Assembly (NCBI GenBank): GCA_949152475.1
Contig: OX424559.1
Location: forward strand, 38,795,119-38,859,118
Direction of reading: 5' to 3'
Origin: Terebella lapidaria
Lineage: Eukaryota; Annelida; Polychaeta; Terebellida; Terebellidae
DNA length: 64,000 nt
In this document: positions 34,936 to 45,009 of the stretch, piece by piece
Numbering within the stretch: position 1 is the first letter of the stretch
Layout of the letters: every line of letters begins with the position of its first letter
Translations under genes and position numbers: made by a program
The notes under the pieces: generated by a model
What the model was told of the DNA's origin: nothing
Seen by the model: only the letters and a program-made list of their open reading frames with translations
The model's database searches: none

Positions 34936-35681
34936 ATGGTTACTCTTCGAAATGGAGAGTTTATATTTTGTTCAGCATGTTTTCTGTACAACTCGGCATG
35001 AATAGAATAACTCATGGAGTAGTGTGTGTTTAATTTTCTTCCCTATACCAGAATAACTGTGTATTCAGACACATCAGACATTCAAACACCTTTTGCGTTT
35101 GAAACAGAAAGGACCACCAAATCAGCCCTGGGACCAAAGTGTCTTCGGAAGTTCTAGAGTTTTATACGCGAAAGTAAGGTGCGAAGACATTGTTGTTATA
35201 TACTCGTATACAGTAGTAGGCATATGCACATTCGCGTGGCACCACACAGAAATCTGGGCGGCCGTTGTCATGGCGCCGCGTTGTGATGTCTCGCAAATCC
35301 AGTCTCGTTTGAATCTCACCCACGACACGAAACGGATTGATAAATGTTATCTACAGTAGTTGTCCTGTCCATATACTCGAATAAAACCTGTCGTAACTGA
35401 TTGAGAAACATTCGTGATACCGTATTGCGAAATGGTGCTTCGCAAAAAAAAAATCCAGTGCGCGGTAAAACTCCTCCCAGGTCACTACTGTAGGGGCTTC
35501 CTGCCTAAAATAAACTTTCGGCGAACGAAGAAATTCTGTCCATAGTAGTTCACATGTCAAGTTGGTTAATCTCTACTTTCTGCTGCTTTGATGTTTCTCG
35601 GACACATGCAATACCATTAGACGCAGTTCGGCGTGCTTCGCGCGCCTCGCTGCGTTAATACCCCTATAATCGCGCATATAA

Positions 35682-37343
35682 GGGGCCGGTCATTATTTAC
35701 TGGGTGGGGGGGGGGGGGGGGTTGGATGGTTTTTCCGAGAAATGAGTTTTCAAAGTTTGACCCCGCCCCCCCCCCCACCGATATCGAAAACCAATCTATG
35801 ACACCCCACTAAGATCCAAAATAAAAGTATGACCCCCCAATCCCCATTTTTAGTGAAACAATTGTGACTTTTGTCGCAAATGCATGATACTATAAGGTCC
35901 AAAATAAAAGTATGACCCCCCCAATCCCCATTTCTAGTGAAACAATTGTGACTTTTGTCGCAAATGTGTGATACTATAAAGTCAATGAATATCATGATTT
36001 GTGCTTTTCGTGTATCCACCATTCGTTCGCTTCAAGTGTGAATGCCATGACAACAATTATTACTTGTATGCATACTACCGGTATATATGGGCACTTAACA
36101 GCCCATCGTTTCGGAGCCCACTTGAAACACTCGAGACCTAGGTCAAAGATCATTCAGTTGATTCCTTGACTCCGAAATTTTTGATGGAATGGGAAAAATG
36201 TATGAAAACCTTTACGGATTTTCACTGGATTTTTACTGGACTACATTGCGAACTCACAAAAAATACAGGGCTCTTCCACATATCATTGATGAGCAGGGAA
36301 GAATTGGTGAATCAGGCCATTCAGAACTGGTGGTTTTCTAGTCTTGAATCAGGTCTGTGTTGGCTCTATGATGGGCTCATAATGTTCTGCCACCATCCAA
36401 ATCATGTGAGTCAGATTCACTATCCGGGTCTTTCGAGGCAATCCAGGATTGTTTTGCCATTCTGTGTGGAAAGGTCCATGTCTTTTACATGGTGGTTTGT
36501 GATAGTCCTGAGGTCTTTGGGGAATATCCTCAGTGGGGTCATGTGTTGACAAAATTTTGAGTGGAAAACTGGTCTGTGGTTCTGACATGCTAGTTCGGGC
36601 TCATCGGAAGGGATGATATGTTGCTCAGGGTGGTATGGACTGGTTGATCCGTGGTTTGTTTGTGACAGGACCCTGCTGATCTGGGTTCGTCCTTGATGGC
36701 ACCATGTTCAGCTGTAGTGCTGCTCCGTTAGGTCCAAAGTTGATTCTTGGTGACAATGTTTCAATCTGAGTGATGAGCGATGATCAATGCACATCAGGGC
36801 TCAGAATTGCCACTTGTGGGTAGCCATAGGCTCATAACATTTCAGATTTGCTCCAAGGCAAGAGAGCTCACGAGCCATTTGGCTGATGAAAATCTGTAAA
36901 GTGATATTGAAATAAGCTTCTATGAGCAAATTGGCTCCTGAAAATTGTTGAATGGGAGCGAAATAGGAGCCTTTGGCTCCTGGATAAAATTATAAATTTT
37001 GAGCCCTGATGCACACGGATTGCGGCATCTCTTGATGTTAGTGTTCATGGATGGTCCTCTGCAGGATCCGGTTTCAGTGAGATTATGGTTTTGACTGAAA
37101 ATGTTATGAAATTCCATCGCTTACTCCAATGAGTCCATGTACTGATATTGAGTGGATTGTTTCCACCTAATTATTCAACTATTTTAACATTCAGATTTTC
37201 CCAAAATAACTCGATTTCAAACTCCGACCCCCCCAGTCCCATCGAAAATAAAAGTATGACCCCCCCCCAATAATGTTGAAAATGAAAGTGTGACCCCCCC
37301 CCCCCAGTTTTTACCCAACCCCCCACCTGATAAATAATAATCA
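35682..37343. mobile_element. Harbinger-like element, copy 2, containing a hAT MITE
   Basis: The left end GGGGCCGGTCATTATTTA follows TAA. The interior is collinear with 19028-20298 (GTCTGTGTTGGCTC, AGTCCTGAG, TATCCTCAGTGG). The right end has lost its last bases (CACCTGATAAATAATAATCA instead of ...ATGACCGGCCCC). 36128-36175 also resembles family G, which suggests exchange or shared ancestry of internal sequence. Non-coding. Confidence 0.75.
36795..37008. mobile_element. 214 bp hAT MITE
   Basis: CAGGGCTCAGAATT and AATTTTGAGCCCTG ends with 8 bp duplication ATGCACAT/ATGCACAC (36787-36794 and 37009-37016). CAGGG ends with 8 bp duplication are diagnostic of hAT. The interior repeats GAGCC/GGCTC words. 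Confidence 0.8.
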
Positions 37344-37690
37344 GTGGTGGTTATGACTTGTATAGGCTACTTGCATTCGACGATAAATGTGGCTATTATT
37401 TAATTCAGTTTACCATGTTCTTATATGCGGGTTATTGGGGGTGTCCTTATATTCGAATATAAGAACATGTCCCTATATTCGAGACACTTTGGTTTTTTTT
37501 ATAAGAGCCTCAAAACGCAATATTCCGGATATAAGAACATGTCCTTATATGCGCGATTATACGGTATGTCCCATGTATTTTAGGTCCCCCCCGGACAAAT
37601 ATTCCTTGGGGAAATAGTCTGCCTGGACAAGAGTGCCGGGGAAATATGTCCCTGGACATATTTTCCTGGAATTAGGTCCCAGAACATGTT
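37344..37690. repeat. Short inverted repeats of ATAAGAACATGTCC type
   Basis: TCCTTATATTCGAATATAAG (37445-37464) is palindromic. CTTATATGCGCGATTATACG (37543-37562) is the inverse of TATAATCGCGCATATAAG at 35664-35681, directly left of the Harbinger-like copy, so the latter may sit inside an older TIR element. At about 37647-37673 GGGGAAATATGTCCCTGG folds against GACATATTTTCC. Confidence 0.45.
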
Positions 37691-38115
37691 TTGGACCTAT
37701 TTCACCTATTTCACGAATGACGTAAATTCCTTTTACACTGGCATACTACACAAGTTTTCTTTACTTTCACTGCCTACCGTACTGTGAACACTGTAGGCCT
37801 ACGGCGTTCCCTGTCTGTGGTACACTTGGCAATGTGCCTGACAAATGTACAACTATAGGGCCTATAGGCATATATGATCGACAGACTTTTTATACAGTTT
37901 GTTGAAATTCATTTAATTAGATTGGTTGATCAGTCTACGCGCTTCAGAGTCTAATATTAATGCAGTCACACGAAAAGGGTGTAGGTAGTAGGCCTACTGC
38001 AATACGGCCTACTGCGATCAATTTGATTAGTGGTGATCAAGTGGGAAGGCATATGACACCTATAAATGTATATTTACAATAAAAGACTATGTATACCGAA
38101 GCTGTGAAGAATCCT
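37691..38115. other. Unannotated stretch
   Basis: Several TAGGCCTAC words, no gene signal. Confidence 0.35.
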
Positions 38116-38117
38116 TC

Positions 38118-38120
38118 AGC

Positions 38121-38167
<47 letters not shown>

Positions 38168-38270
38168 TTTAGTTCTTATAGAGCGCTAATATCCAACAAT
38201 CGTTGCTCAGTGCGCTGAACAATTATTATTATCCCTGGCAGACCTGTTCAGACACTTACTCAACCTCCCG
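38118..38270 (-). mobile_element. Retroposon 3' end with (ATT)n tail
   Basis: An (AAT)n run at 38126-38165 abuts TTATAGAGCGCTAATATCC and GTTGCTCAGTGCGCTGAACA. Read on the minus strand this is an AGCGCT-containing 3' end with a trinucleotide tail, a form common in non-LTR elements and their SINEs. Confidence 0.5.
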
Positions 38271-38880
38271 GGAGGCAAGTTGGAAGTAGAATTAGTTGGA
38301 AGTAGAATTAGGAAAGCCACCAAGCCAAAAAAAAAAACATCATTGCGATAAAAAATACCCTAATGAATATGTGCGGCTGGATCGCGTCAGCGGCCGTGTC
38401 ATGTACATACCCAGGTTGACCACTACCCCATGTGCCAGTTCTCACAGGACATTTTCCCAAACGCTGTGTGTGTGAATATAGTGCTAGTGTTTGTAGCGAT
38501 ATTACGATTATTTGGAGCCGTGTGTGTTGGTGTTTATTTATTTTCTCTCGTTGTGTTTATTTTTCGTATCTAGTACTTGTGCAGTACCTCTCGTCTCTGT
38601 GTCCGAATGCTATAGACAATTATTTGTGAGACGTCCGCAATTCCATAGTATTTCTCTGGTTAGAGAAAAGTACTGAAGACATATTAATTCGAAGACACAG
38701 GTTTATTACCAATATATGACGAGTTACTCACTCACAAAATATATGTAATATTTCCCAAGTTACACAGTGACCAGGTTTAGACTAAGTCAATCACCGGGCT
38801 TTACAATATTGAAAGGCTACACTGGGTCCAGGTTTAGACAAAGACCCTGCTTTAACATTAGGCGTCAGAACTAGCGTCAG
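38271..38880. other. Flank of the foldback, with a short duplication
   Basis: CAGGTTTAGAC(T/A)AAG occurs at 38773 and 38828 with similar surroundings. Nothing else recognised. Confidence 0.35.
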
Positions 38881-40238
38881 TACGGTGGCTTATTTCTGCC
38901 ACAATTAGATTAATTTCTGTAAAAAAAAATTCAGATATAAATATTTTAATTACACACGGAGCAAATGTTTCCTTCGCGAAGCAAACGTTTTCTTCACGAA
39001 GTAAATAGTTTGCTTTGCAAAGCAAATGTTTCCTTTGCGAAGCAAACGTTTTCTTCACGAAGTAAACAGTTTGCTTTGCAAAGCAAATGTTTCCTTCACG
39101 AAGCGAACGTTTTCTTCACGAAGTAAATAGTTTGCTTTGCAAAGCAAATGTTTCCTTCGCGAAGCAAACGTTTTCTTCACGAAGTAAATAGTTTGCTTTG
39201 CATTGCAAATGTTTCCTACGCGAAGCAAACGTTTCCTACACGAAGTAAATAGTTTCCTACGCAGAGCAAATGTTTCCTTCGCGAAGCAAACGTTTTCTAC
39301 ACGAAGCAAATAGTTTGCTTTGCGTAGCAAACGTTTCCTTCGTGAAGCAAACGTTTCCTACACGAAGTGAATAGGCCCTACTTTGTTTTGCGTGGCAAAT
39401 GTTTCTTCCACGAAGCAAACGTTTTCTACACAAAGCAAATAGTTTACTACGTGGAGCAAATGTTTCCTTCGCATAGCAAACGTTTTCTACACGAAGCAAA
39501 TAGTTTACTACGTGGAGCAAATGTTTCCTTCGCATAGTAAACGTTTTCTACACGAAGCAAATGGTTTGCTCCACGAAGGAAATGTTTCCTATGCGAAGCA
39601 AATGTTCTCTACACCAAGCAAATGATTTGCTTTGTGTAGGAAAGGTTTGCTTCGCGTAGGAAACATTTGCTTTACAAAGCAAACTATTTGCTCCGTGAAG
39701 GAAACGTTTGATTCGCGAAGGAAACATTTGCTTTGCAAAGCAAACTATTTAACCTTGTAAAAAAAGGTGGCTTCACGAAGGAAACATTTGCTTTGCAAAG
39801 CAAACTATTAACTTCGTGAAGAAAACGTTTGCTTCGCGAAGGAAACATTTGCTTTGCAAAGCAAACTATTTACTTCGTGTAGAAAACGTTTGCTTCGCGA
39901 AGGAAACATTTGCTTTGCAAAGCAAACTATTTACTCCGTGTAGAAAACGTTTGCTTCGCCAAGGAAACATTTGCTATGCAAAGCAAACTATTTGCTTCGT
40001 GAAGAAAACGTTTGCTTCGCGAAGGAAACATTTGCTTTGCAAAGCAAACTATTTACTTCGTGTAGGAAACGTTTGCTTCGCGAAGGAAACATTTGCTTTG
40101 CAAAGCAAACTATTTACTTCGTGAAGAAAACGTTTGCTTCACGAAGGAAACATTTGCTCTGTGTGTAATTAAAATATTTATATCTGAATTTTTTTTTTAC
40201 AGAAATTAATCTAATTGTGGCAGAAATAAGCCACCGTA
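38881..40238. mobile_element. Foldback built from GAAGCAAA units
   Basis: TIRs TACGGTGGCTTATTTCTG with the inverse at 40221-40238, flanked by CGTCAG on both sides (38875-38880 and 40239-40244). After about 80 bp of AT-rich arm the interior is one large inverted array. Left half units read CGAAGCAAACGTTTTCTTCA with GTTTGCTTTGCAAAGCAAA; the right half is the inverse, with the switch near 39560-39640. Units are ~60 bp and themselves palindromic. Both strands stay open in several frames only because the unit lacks stop words, so no protein is proposed. Confidence 0.85.
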
Positions 40239-40244
40239 CGTCAG

Positions 40245-41095
40245 TCTCTTCCTACGCCAAGTCCATGCGGAGGTGAAGGTTCCCTGGCTCCGCAACTCTT
40301 CCGTGTCCGGAGGTGTGTACTTGTGGAGTCTGTCTTGCCGTCTCCTGCGGAGGTCCTCACTTCTGCGGAGGTCCTCTGGACCTGCAGATGTCTTCCGCGC
40401 TGCAGATGTCCTCTCCCTGTGGAGGTCTTCCGCGCTGCAGAGGTTCCTCGTCCTTGCGGAGGATCCTCTGCACGTCTGCTTCGCCTCCCCCTTCCGCGGG
40501 TGTCTCCGCACGTCAGGGGACTTCCCTCGCCACTCTGCTTGTGCGGAGTACCGTCAGAGACTACCTTCACAAGTCCATGGATGCGGAGGTACGTCTACTG
40601 CAGAGACAGGATGTCTCCGCACATCAGGGTATGTCCCTCACTGGTCCGCGAGTTGCGGAGATTCACCAGAGTCTTCCCCCATGAAGACTTGCCGTCAGCT
40701 GTAAGTCAAGAGGGCCGGGGTTCATATATTGAAGGGCCTTTGGACCGGATTCATTGGATTGTCATCATCTGGACCCACACCCTTCCCCATTACATTTCCC
40801 TTACATGGAGTCTGGGGCTCCGTGCAGAGGTCAAGTTGTGCAGAGGTACAGAAAGTCTAAGTCCTTTCCCTAGCCTGTCCCAGGAAGACAGAACCGTCTC
40901 AGAGAGAAGTGTCTTCTGTGGTGTCTTGCCCCGACTGGCTCCCAGAGAGCTGTGGCTGCCTCCATTTATTGGGCTCTCCACCGGAAGTTGTTCTGCGCAT
41001 GTGCATGCCTGGTCCTCCGCAAGCACATGGCCGATCCTCCGCAAGAACGTGATCGATCCTCCGCTCGTGGTTATGTGGAGGAGGATGGTGGTTTT
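40245..41095 (+). repeat. GC-rich degenerate TGCGGAG/CTCCGCA tract
   Basis: TGCGGAGGT or close variants recur about ten times from 40265 to 40660, with CTCCGCA in the opposite sense at 40292, 40504, 40613, 41013, 41037 and 41056. Long open frames exist on both strands (one of 258 codons at 40323-41099) but their residues are repetitive and the frames overlap, so I do not call a gene. It may be part of an unrecognised element or a decayed minisatellite. Confidence 0.5.
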
Positions 41096-41099
41096 GTGA

Positions 41100-41880
41100 G
41101 TTTATATGTGTATGTACATTAGCCTATTCACCGATTTTGGCATAGCGTAACCCAACTGTGACCATGCGAAAGCCACATGTTTTTGTTTTACATTTCATGT
41201 GTTTCAGAATATGACCTAGATTTTCGCTATCTTGATCTATCCACTACACTAAATTCTAAATCATATCTATTGCGATGAAATGATACATGGCGAGTTCGAT
41301 TCATGCAATATTTCTACTCCAGAACAATAATTTCATTTTTTTGCATTCCTTACAAAGTGGTCTGAAGAATACCTGAAAACCACACTGATCGAAAAGTCAC
41401 AGCTCCGAGTTAACCCTGAGTAACCCACTATACAGCCTAACCATAGCCTAATGATGTAGGGGTGTTTCGATGTGCATGTACACTTAAATTATTTAAGTTG
41501 ACTACTGTATCAATGTGCAATATTCAAGTTTTCATTAATTCTGATAGGAACAATCAAAAATGGAAAAATGGCTAATTAGAATATTCATTCTTTCACATCA
41601 TGACTACTTCACTTACATGTACATACTAATCAGCTTTCAGGACGCATAAAAATGTATTGGAATCGCCCATGGTTAGGACAGTGTTCATTTTTAGAAATTG
41701 TTACACGATTAATAGTTTCCCACATTACGATCGAAATCCATCTAATATTGCTTCTTATCGAATAACATCATTTCAAAAATTATAAATATAATAGTGCTGC
41801 TTTCAAAAACGCAGGTTATGGTATTATGTCCCAAGAAAAATAATACGAGACTAAATTTTCACCGAGACGCTACCTCATTC
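41100..41880. promoter_or_regulatory. 5' flank and probable promoter region of TOMM40
   Basis: Non-repetitive, AT-rich, without a TATA box at an obvious place. The transcription start is not visible. I see no other gene here. Confidence 0.4.
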
Positions 41881-41889
41881 TGTCGTTGC

Positions 41890-41918
41890 ACATGGCGGCT
41901 CACAAGGGCACGAACTGA
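41890..41918 (+). promoter_or_regulatory. YY1-like ATGGCGGC motif and possible uORF before TOMM40
   Basis: CATGGCGGCT at 41891-41900 resembles the ATGGCGGC core of the YY1 site that often lies just inside the start of nuclear genes for mitochondrial proteins. If it is transcribed, the ATG opens an eight-codon upstream frame ending TGA at 41916-41918, 108 bases before the TOMM40 start. Confidence 0.35.
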
Positions 41919-42026
41919 GATTGCCGGCTTTGATAAATGTTCGGATTACACGTGTTTAGTGCATAATTATCGAATAGATTTAGATTGCAGGCGACTCATA
42001 AATACCCAGACTACCGATTCGTTGCC

Positions 42027-42198
42027 ATGGGAGCACGTGTGTCCGCCGCGGCGCCCGCCCCGATGCCATCACCCAATTTGGGGGTGCCCCCTCCCCCACC
42101 CTCAAACACACAGGCAGCACAAAACCCCACAGCCCCACCTGAACCTACTCCAGAAACCGGCCCAGGGACATTCGAAGACCTACACAAAAAATGCAAAG
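42027..42198 (+). CDS. TOMM40: TOMM40 exon 1: Tom40, pore of the mitochondrial outer-membrane import complex
   Basis: Tom40 is the beta-barrel channel of the TOM complex through which nearly all nuclear-encoded mitochondrial proteins enter. This exon starts at ATG 42027 in a good context (GCCATGG). It encodes a 45-residue Pro/Ala-rich N-terminus (LGVPPPPPSNTQAAQNPTAP) followed by PGTFEDLHKKCK, the conserved helix found just before the barrel in animal Tom40. It ends in phase 1 at AAAG before GTGATT. With exons 2-7 the CDS sums to 993 bases, 330 residues, close to the ~360 of vertebrates. All junctions are GT-AG and keep frame, and no break is seen. Exon 1 is separated from exon 2 by 15.0 kb of repeats. 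The exon 1 link rests on the PGTFEDLHKKCK motif and matching phase. Confidence 0.9.
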
Positions 42199-42227
42199 GT
42201 GATTAACTGATTTCGGGGACAGGAACA

Positions 42228-43419
42228 GGATGCGAAGTTCATCGTGGCCAGTGCTTGTTGCGGTCATAACGTTTCTGTTCGTCGTCACTCCTGGAAATGC
42301 AGCCTGAGCCACACGGGGCATCTGAGATGGCTCAAAGAATAAATCATAATCTTCCACAGAGGTTTCCCTGAGCCTCATTTATAGTAGCATGACAACACTC
42401 CGCTAGGCGGCGCGCGCAAGCAGTTTTTCGCGGGATCGAAAAAAGTGAAGCTCGTTGAACCCGGTTTGGGTGGGGTCATGTTACGGTCATTTTCGACCAA
42501 TCAGAAAGTCTTTTACATAGCATATTTGGTATGTATGGAAAGGTTAGACATCGGCCTAGGTGACAAGAGCCCTCGTTTTGAGATCTGACCCAATTTTGGA
42601 GGTGAAAGTTCAGCTCAACCTTTTCTTTCACTCCAAAAAACAAGTTAAAACTTCTTGTCGCCGATTAGACATGGTTTAATTTGTGAATTAATGTTTTTTC
42701 TTTCATAATATAGCGATATTTCAATCATAAACCCCCGTACTGCTTGGGAAATTGCTTCAAAATGAAGGGCCTGTCGTGTTTCATCTGCACTTCCGCCATC
42801 TGTTTAGTATTGGTTGGCACAAAGGATGCGAAGTTCATCGTGGCCAGTGCTTGTTGCGGTCATAACGTTTCTGTTCGTCGTCACTCCTGGAAATGCAGCC
42901 TGAGCCACACGGGGCATCTGAGATGGCTCAAAGAATAAATCATAATCTTCCACAGAGGTTTCCCTGAGCCTCATTTATAGTAGCATGACAACACTCCGCT
43001 AGGCGGCGCGCGCAAGCAGTTTTTCGCGGGAGCGAAAAAAGTGAAGCTCGTTGAACCCGGTTTGGGTGGGGTCATGTTACGGTCATTTTCGACCAATCAG
43101 AAAGTCTTTTACATAGCATATTTGGTATGTATGGAAAGGTTAGACATCGGCCTAGGTGACAAGAGCCCTCGTTTTGAGATCTGACCCAATTTTGGAGGTG
43201 AAAGTTCAGCTCAACCTTTTCTTTCACTCCAAAAAACAAGTTAAAACTTCTTGTCGCCGATTAGACATGGTTTAATTTGTGAATTAATGTTTTTTCTTTC
43301 ATAATATAGCGATATTTCAATCATAAACCCCCGTACTGCTTGGGAAATTGCTTCAAAATGAAGGGCCTGTCGTGTTTCATCTGCACTTCCGCCATCTGTT
43401 TAGTATTGGTTGGCACTTG
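42228..43419 (+). repeat. 596 bp recent tandem duplication beside TOMM40 exon 1
   Basis: 42228-42823 and 42824-43419 are almost identical. I noticed one difference, CGCGGGATCG against CGCGGGAGCG. The unit begins GGATGCGAAGTTCATCGTGG and ends TTGGTTGGCAC. It covers 158 bp of intron next to the MULE-like insertion plus its first 438 bp. It starts 29 bp after exon 1. Near identity means it is young, or a collapsed/expanded assembly artefact. Confidence 0.9.
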
Positions 43420-43999
43420 AAGCCCCTATTATCGCACATGTAAACAAGCTTGGCTATCGTTTTTTGGAGACATCAGAGAAAAATTCTATTTTGGGCATAT
43501 CTCATAAGATTTTTGTTATTGACCTTTGATAACATTACAGTGAAGGAGTACCTTGGACATTTTTCTACAAATAAAACGATTTTTTGTGACTAGAATTTTG
43601 TCAGAAATGGCTTCAGTGATCATTTGTTCTACTTCTAATGGCCTGATGAGGGCAAATTTGACAACTTTGGGCACAGTGATCACCACCAACATCATATATT
43701 TTTAGTGTGTATGATGTTGCAATGTGTAAAGTGATCAATATTGAATATTTTCAAGCCCTGAAATATGTATTATCACGTTTTGTTTGCGTGTAAACAGCGA
43801 GCTTCACTTTTTTGGACTTTTCCCTAATTTTTGTCTTCAGAAGGACCTAACGGTACCCCTCTTTGAAATGCTCTAGCACCTTTGCATCAATACCTACGGT
43901 CAATTTTGTTACATATTTGTTTTCCTGAAGCCTCAAGCTTTCTTTTGGTGTATTGTATGACAACGTAGACCCAATATTTCAGAAAGGTGTTGTCATGCT
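42386..43999 (-). mobile_element. MULE-like element, copy 2, disrupted by the tandem duplication
   Basis: Inverse of 21351-22367. Outer flanks ATTTATAGT (42377-42385) and ATTTATAGG (44000-44008) form a 9 bp duplication with one difference. After removing the 596 bp duplication the element is 1018 bp, matching copy 1. Ends AGCATGACAACAC/GTGTTGTCATGCT. No transposase. Confidence 0.85.
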
Positions 44000-44175
44000 A
44001 TTTATAGGTATTCTCGTGAAATAGTCACAGCTTCGTTATGACAAGGCTTATTCAGTTAAAATAGTTACACCATTTTAATGTTTTCAGTCAACTTCTATAT
44101 TTTGGAGAATGCTGGAAGGAGGTGGTGGGAATGGATGGAAGCACACACTAAAAGCATAACATACAGAATTAGTGG

Positions 44176-44452
44176 GGAATATACCACAATAACGCCCATA
44201 TACCGAGGGGACATACGAGCCATCCGTCCTAAATTCTCTGCATTCCGAAATTAGCCAACGTGGATTTCAGGTCTTGTAAGTCAAATGAAACTAATAAGTT
44301 CGATCGTCAATCGAGACTCTGATATCCAATCTTTGTTCCATTAATTTATTCCACCAAACGAACTTCTGAGTTCTGATAATATCGAATTGGCGAATTTTGG
44401 GATGCGACGAATTTAGGATGGACGGCTCATAGGGGATACGTCCTTATCGTGA
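44176..44452. mobile_element. Small inverted-repeat element in TOMM40 intron 1
   Basis: CATACGAGCCATCCGTCCTA (about 44211) faces GGATGGACGGCTCATAGGG (about 44417). The outer words ATATACCACAATAACG and TTATCGTGATATAG continue the inverse. About 280 bp and non-coding. Confidence 0.55.
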
Positions 44453-44599
44453 TATAGGTCCCACTGGGTGGGTGGGGTCGCGGGTTTATATCATGTTGTT
44501 TGCTTTGAACAAAACGTCACGCGGTACAACTCTGGAGATCTTGATATGAATACGAGTTAACCCGAGTCGACTCGAGTACATAAACGAAGTCGACCATGT

Positions 44600-44717
44600 T
44601 TATTATATTATTTCCCGAGTAGTACGCCAACCATGGTAAAAACACAATATTGGCAATGAACCTAACCGTACACACTAAAGAGGGCGACAATTTGATGGGG
44701 TTAGAGTAAATAATGGG
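44600..44717 (+). repeat. Isolated unit of the ~183 bp satellite
   Basis: ACGCCAACCATGGTAAAAAC, CAATATTGGCAATGAACCTA, GAGGGCGACAATTTGATGGG and GAGTAAATAATGGGGTGTG are the landmarks of the array at 54690-56030. The unit stops at GGGGTGTGG exactly where the family B stack begins. Confidence 0.8.
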
Positions 44718-45009
44718 GTGTGGTCCGATAACCTATTGTCATGGTTATGGTCCGATAACCTATTGGCATGGCGTTGCGTCTGTCGTCCGTCGTCGTCCGT
44801 CGTCGTCGTCCACATTTTTATCTTTTTTGTTTACAGGCGAATTCTTCTGAAATTTTTGCACAAAAATACTTAAAAATAATTCAAGAAGGAGGTATTTTTT
44901 AGTTTTTTGATTTTTGCATTTTTGTCAAAATAGCGGCCGTTTTCGACAAAAAAACGGCTGATTTTGGATTTTGGTGGCCATTTTCTCAAAATCTGTTCAG
45001 TAACTTTTT
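44718..45009 (-). mobile_element. Family B 3' fragment, outermost layer
   Basis: Two incomplete copies of the GGTCCGATAACCTATTG end, the GTCGTC microsatellite and the AATCTGTTCAGTAACTTTTT block. Its 5' half is not found to the right of the stack, so this layer is truncated. Confidence 0.6.

Larger units (their letters stand above)
24386..35664. mobile_element. 11.3 kb inverted-repeat structure (giant foldback), arms about 4 kb
   Basis: The left arm (24386 to about 28380) and right arm (about 30440 to 35664) are reverse complements in the same order throughout. Outer tip: ACGCAGCGAGGCGCGCGAAG at 24392, inverse at about 35640-35659. Middle: ATCTGCGAGACATCACAACG-type block at 24760 against TTGTGATGTCTCGCAAATCC at 35281; ATAGGGAAGAGAATTAAACA at 25298 against TGTTTAATTTTCTTCCC at 35028; TTGGTTATGAAAGAAAG at 26107 against CTTTCTTTCATAACCAA at 31802. 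The arms differ by point changes and by insertions present in only one arm: a Harbinger-like element in the left arm, and a SINE, TTAA MITE, TACTTAC MITE and LINE tail in the right. The core holds a PHD/FLYWCH gene. No target duplication was found at the tips, so element versus inverted duplication is open. Confidence 0.8.

Noticed and set aside
24386-35664. Polinton-like element because of long inverted ends
   Set aside because: No polymerase, integrase, protease, ATPase or capsid-like gene is visible, and the only intact gene is a zinc-finger protein.
38858-40168. Several overlapping open frames with KRLLRRKHLLCKANYL-like residues on both strands
   Set aside because: They follow from the GAAGCAAA unit lacking stop words. 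They overlap in different frames and strands and mirror each other about the palindrome centre.
40323-41099. 258-codon open frame
   Set aside because: Low-complexity residues from TGCGGAG repeats, with competing long frames on both strands and no recognisable domain.
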